6,702 bases of DNA from Eggerthellaceae bacterium (lineage in GTDB: Bacteria > Actinomycetota > Coriobacteriia > Coriobacteriales > Eggerthellaceae). The position numbers were made by a program, and so were the translations under genes. Below, in pieces: positions 5,906 through 6,702 of this stretch. The notes under the pieces were generated by a model. The model made no database searches. It saw nothing but the letters and a program-made list of their open reading frames with translations, and had not been told where the DNA came from. The stretch is taken from NCBI GenBank assembly GCA_017533165.1, contig JAFXIM010000267.1, forward strand, positions 1-6,702, in the 5' to 3' direction. Each line of letters begins with the position of its first letter. Within the stretch, counting starts at the first letter, position 1.

Positions 5906-5941
5906 AAGGGTCTCACGCTACCATTAAAGCACGAGACCCTT
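5906..5941 (-). terminator. Hairpin upstream of ydjG: weak terminator, attenuator or operator
   Basis: AAGGGTCTC (5906-5914) and GAGACCCTT (5933-5941) form a perfect 9-bp stem. Inside, GCT and AGC can pair further across a symmetric two-base internal loop. On the minus strand the stem ends CCCTTATTTG, only a weak U-tract. It lies 61 bases past the stop of the remnant gene and 42 bases before the ydjG start. It could therefore terminate the upstream transcript, act as an attenuator in the ydjG leader, or be a regulator site. I could not find a clear -35/-10 pair for ydjG between here and 6001. Confidence 0.4.
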
Positions 5942-5954
5942 GTATTAACTTGCC

Positions 5955-5996
5955 AGGCTTCAACTCTTTCGGTTTAAGCTAGCTTTTCGAAAGCCT
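5955..5996. repeat. Nested palindromes between the gene remnant and ydjG
   Basis: A perfect 10-bp palindrome AAGCTAGCTT (5976-5985) lies inside two alternative stems. One is AGGCTT (5955-5960) with AAGCCT (5991-5996); the other is CTTTCG (5966-5971) with CGAAAG (5988-5993). The stems are mutually exclusive because they share bases 5991-5993. The block starts within 10 bases downstream of the remnant stop codon. A regulator site or a decayed terminator are both possible; no T-run follows. Confidence 0.3.
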
Positions 5997-6001
5997 AGTG
6001 C

Positions 6002-6244
6002 CTAGAGGCCCATAAGCTGGCGCTTCTTGGCGTCGAGGAAGCCGAAATCAATACGATGAGAGACCTGGAAGATCTCCTTCAACTTGTTGTTCTCCTCGCG
6101 AAACGCAATGTATCCCTTGAACTGATTGAGATCCATGTTGTCAACAGCGCCCTGGGGCAGATCGACGACGCCGTAGCAATCATCGCCGCCGTCTAATACA
6201 GAGTCAGCGGAATGTTTAAGCCGAATGTAAAATCACCGCCGCAC
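6002..6244 (-). pseudogene. Broken small gene of unknown family, minus strand
   Basis: A minus-strand frame without stops covers 6232-6002 and reads like real protein from about DGGDDCYGVVDLPQGAVDN through MDLNQFKGYIAFREENNKLK to DAKKRQLMGL and a TAG. Its only ATG (6136) has no ribosome site and would give 44 residues. A near-ideal site (TAAGGAGG, 6260-6253) lies 8 bases before an in-frame GTG at 6244, but the fourth codon is TGA (6235-6233). An alternative reading uses another frame upstream, with HCPCGGDFTFGLNIPLTLY ending at TAG 6195-6193. One extra base near 6194-6197 would join it to the downstream frame as LTLY-x-DGGDDCYG. Both readings point to a gene broken by a point change or small deletion. 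Selenocysteine at the TGA is conceivable, but I see no clear SECIS hairpin. I do not recognise the family. Confidence 0.5.
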
Positions 6245-6252
6245 GGGCAATG

Positions 6253-6260
6253 CCTCCTTA
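6253..6260 (-). promoter_or_regulatory. Strong ribosome binding site ahead of the broken gene
   Basis: TAAGGAGG on the minus strand lies 8 bases before the GTG at 6244. It is as good as any ribosome site in the window, which shows that the remnant once had, or still has, a working translation start. The resulting reading frame meets TGA after three codons. Confidence 0.55.
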
Positions 6261-6308
6261 AGCAAATGGTACTATTTTCGAAACAAAAATTCCGTCGATC
6301 GGAGCGAC

Positions 6309-6702
6309 ATGAATACCAGCCTCCAGCATGCCGTCCCCCGCTGCCTTCTCTCCTTTGCCCTTGCCTTCAGCCTCTGCCTCCCCGCGGCAGGTCTGGCCTA
6401 CGCAAACCCGGAGGATGAGAGCGACTCTAGCGCGCTCCAGCAGGATGCTAAGCCTGAAAGCGAAGCTCTCGCCCACTCTCATGGCACAGACGCAGCACAG
6501 GCAAGCTCACCCTGCATCCCGAGCGATGAGGACATCGCGAAATGGGAAGCCGACGGCACGCTTGATGACCGCATCGCCTTCCAGGAATCCCTCGGCAACG
6601 GCGAAGTCAGCGGCAGCCTTATCGCGCAAGCCCAACAGCGCGCAAACGGCAACCGAATGCTCCGCTCTAGCCCGAATAACAACCTTCCCGACGGAAGCGG
6701 AA
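6309..6702 (+). CDS. N-terminus of a secreted protein of unknown family, cut by window edge
   Basis: An ATG at 6309 preceded by GGAG with a 4-base spacer opens a frame with no stop to the window end (131 codons seen). Residues 1-32 look like a signal peptide: a short N-region with R11, a hydrophobic core CLLSFALAFSLCLPAAGLA, and cleavage after AYA (30-32). The mature part starts NPEDESDSSALQQD, a Ser/Asp/Glu/Ala-rich low-complexity segment to about residue 68. A more ordered stretch follows: PSDEDIAKWEADGTLDDR, then IAFQESLGNGEVSG and LIAQAQQRANGNRMLRSS. The pattern of a Trp, then DGTL-x-x-R, then an amphipathic helix resembles propeptides of secreted M6-type metalloproteases, but no catalytic region is in view, so this is only a guess. 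The gene is divergent from the remnant at 6002-6244, and their ribosome sites lie about 40 bases apart. Confidence 0.7.
   Translation, partial: MNTSLQHAVPRCLLSFALAFSLCLPAAGLAYANPEDESDSSALQQDAKPESEALAHSHGTDAAQASSPCIPSDEDIAKWEADGTLDDRIAFQESLGNGEVSGSLIAQAQQRANGNRMLRSSPNNNLPDGSG

Noticed and set aside
5984..6283. Two copies of TTTTCGAAA (5984-5992 and 6275-6283) as the ends of a small mobile element around the broken gene
   Set aside because: Nine bases with a palindromic core can recur by chance at this distance. There are no terminal inverted repeats, no longer flanking identity and no transposase.

Overview
The window looks like a chromosomal segment from an anaerobic, moderately GC-rich Gram-positive bacterium. 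My best guess is a gut-type Coriobacteriia (Eggerthella/Slackia/Collinsella relatives). This is inferred from the mixed base composition (about 50-55% GC in most genes, roughly two thirds in one), strong Shine-Dalgarno sites, GTG starts, a BspA-type leucine-rich-repeat gene and the psp-linked ydjGHI-like set. No rRNA, tRNA, transposase, integrase or CRISPR array is visible.

Layout, left to right. (1) 1-206, minus: the N-terminal piece of a multi-pass membrane protein running off the left edge. (2) 315-572, minus: a small acidic unknown protein of 85 residues. (3) 573-712: a divergent intergenic region with a perfect TATAAT box and a perfect 8+8 inverted repeat. (4) 713-2182, plus: a 489-residue cytoplasmic protein with an N-terminal zinc ribbon, BspA/LRR_5 leucine-rich repeats, a charged helical segment and a novel-looking C-terminal domain. 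(5) 2201-2228: a strong intrinsic terminator between convergent genes. (6) 2257-5863, minus: three genes in the order ydjG, ydjH, ydjI as transcribed. They encode a double-zinc-ribbon protein with a C-terminal membrane anchor, a TPM-domain membrane protein with a signal peptide, and an SPFH (YdjI-type) protein with four C-terminal zinc ribbons. (7) 5864-6308: no intact gene. It holds a hairpin near the ydjG start and a broken minus-strand gene remnant. (8) 6309-6702, plus: the N-terminus of a secreted protein running off the right edge.

How the genes may work together. In Bacillus subtilis, ydjG, ydjH and ydjI follow pspA, and the SPFH protein YdjI together with membrane proteins YdjG/YdjH tethers PspA to the membrane under envelope stress. 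The three minus-strand genes here have the same domains in the same order, but no pspA is present in the window; the position upstream of ydjG holds a degraded ORF. The convergent LRR protein also starts with a zinc ribbon and may be a functional neighbour, but that is only inference from domain theme and proximity.

The most interesting items are the PspA-less ydjGHI-like cassette, the sharp GC rise confined to ydjI, the zinc-ribbon/LRR fusion without a secretion signal, the remnant at 6002-6244 with a near-ideal ribosome site but TGA as its fourth codon, and the inverted repeat at 589-614.
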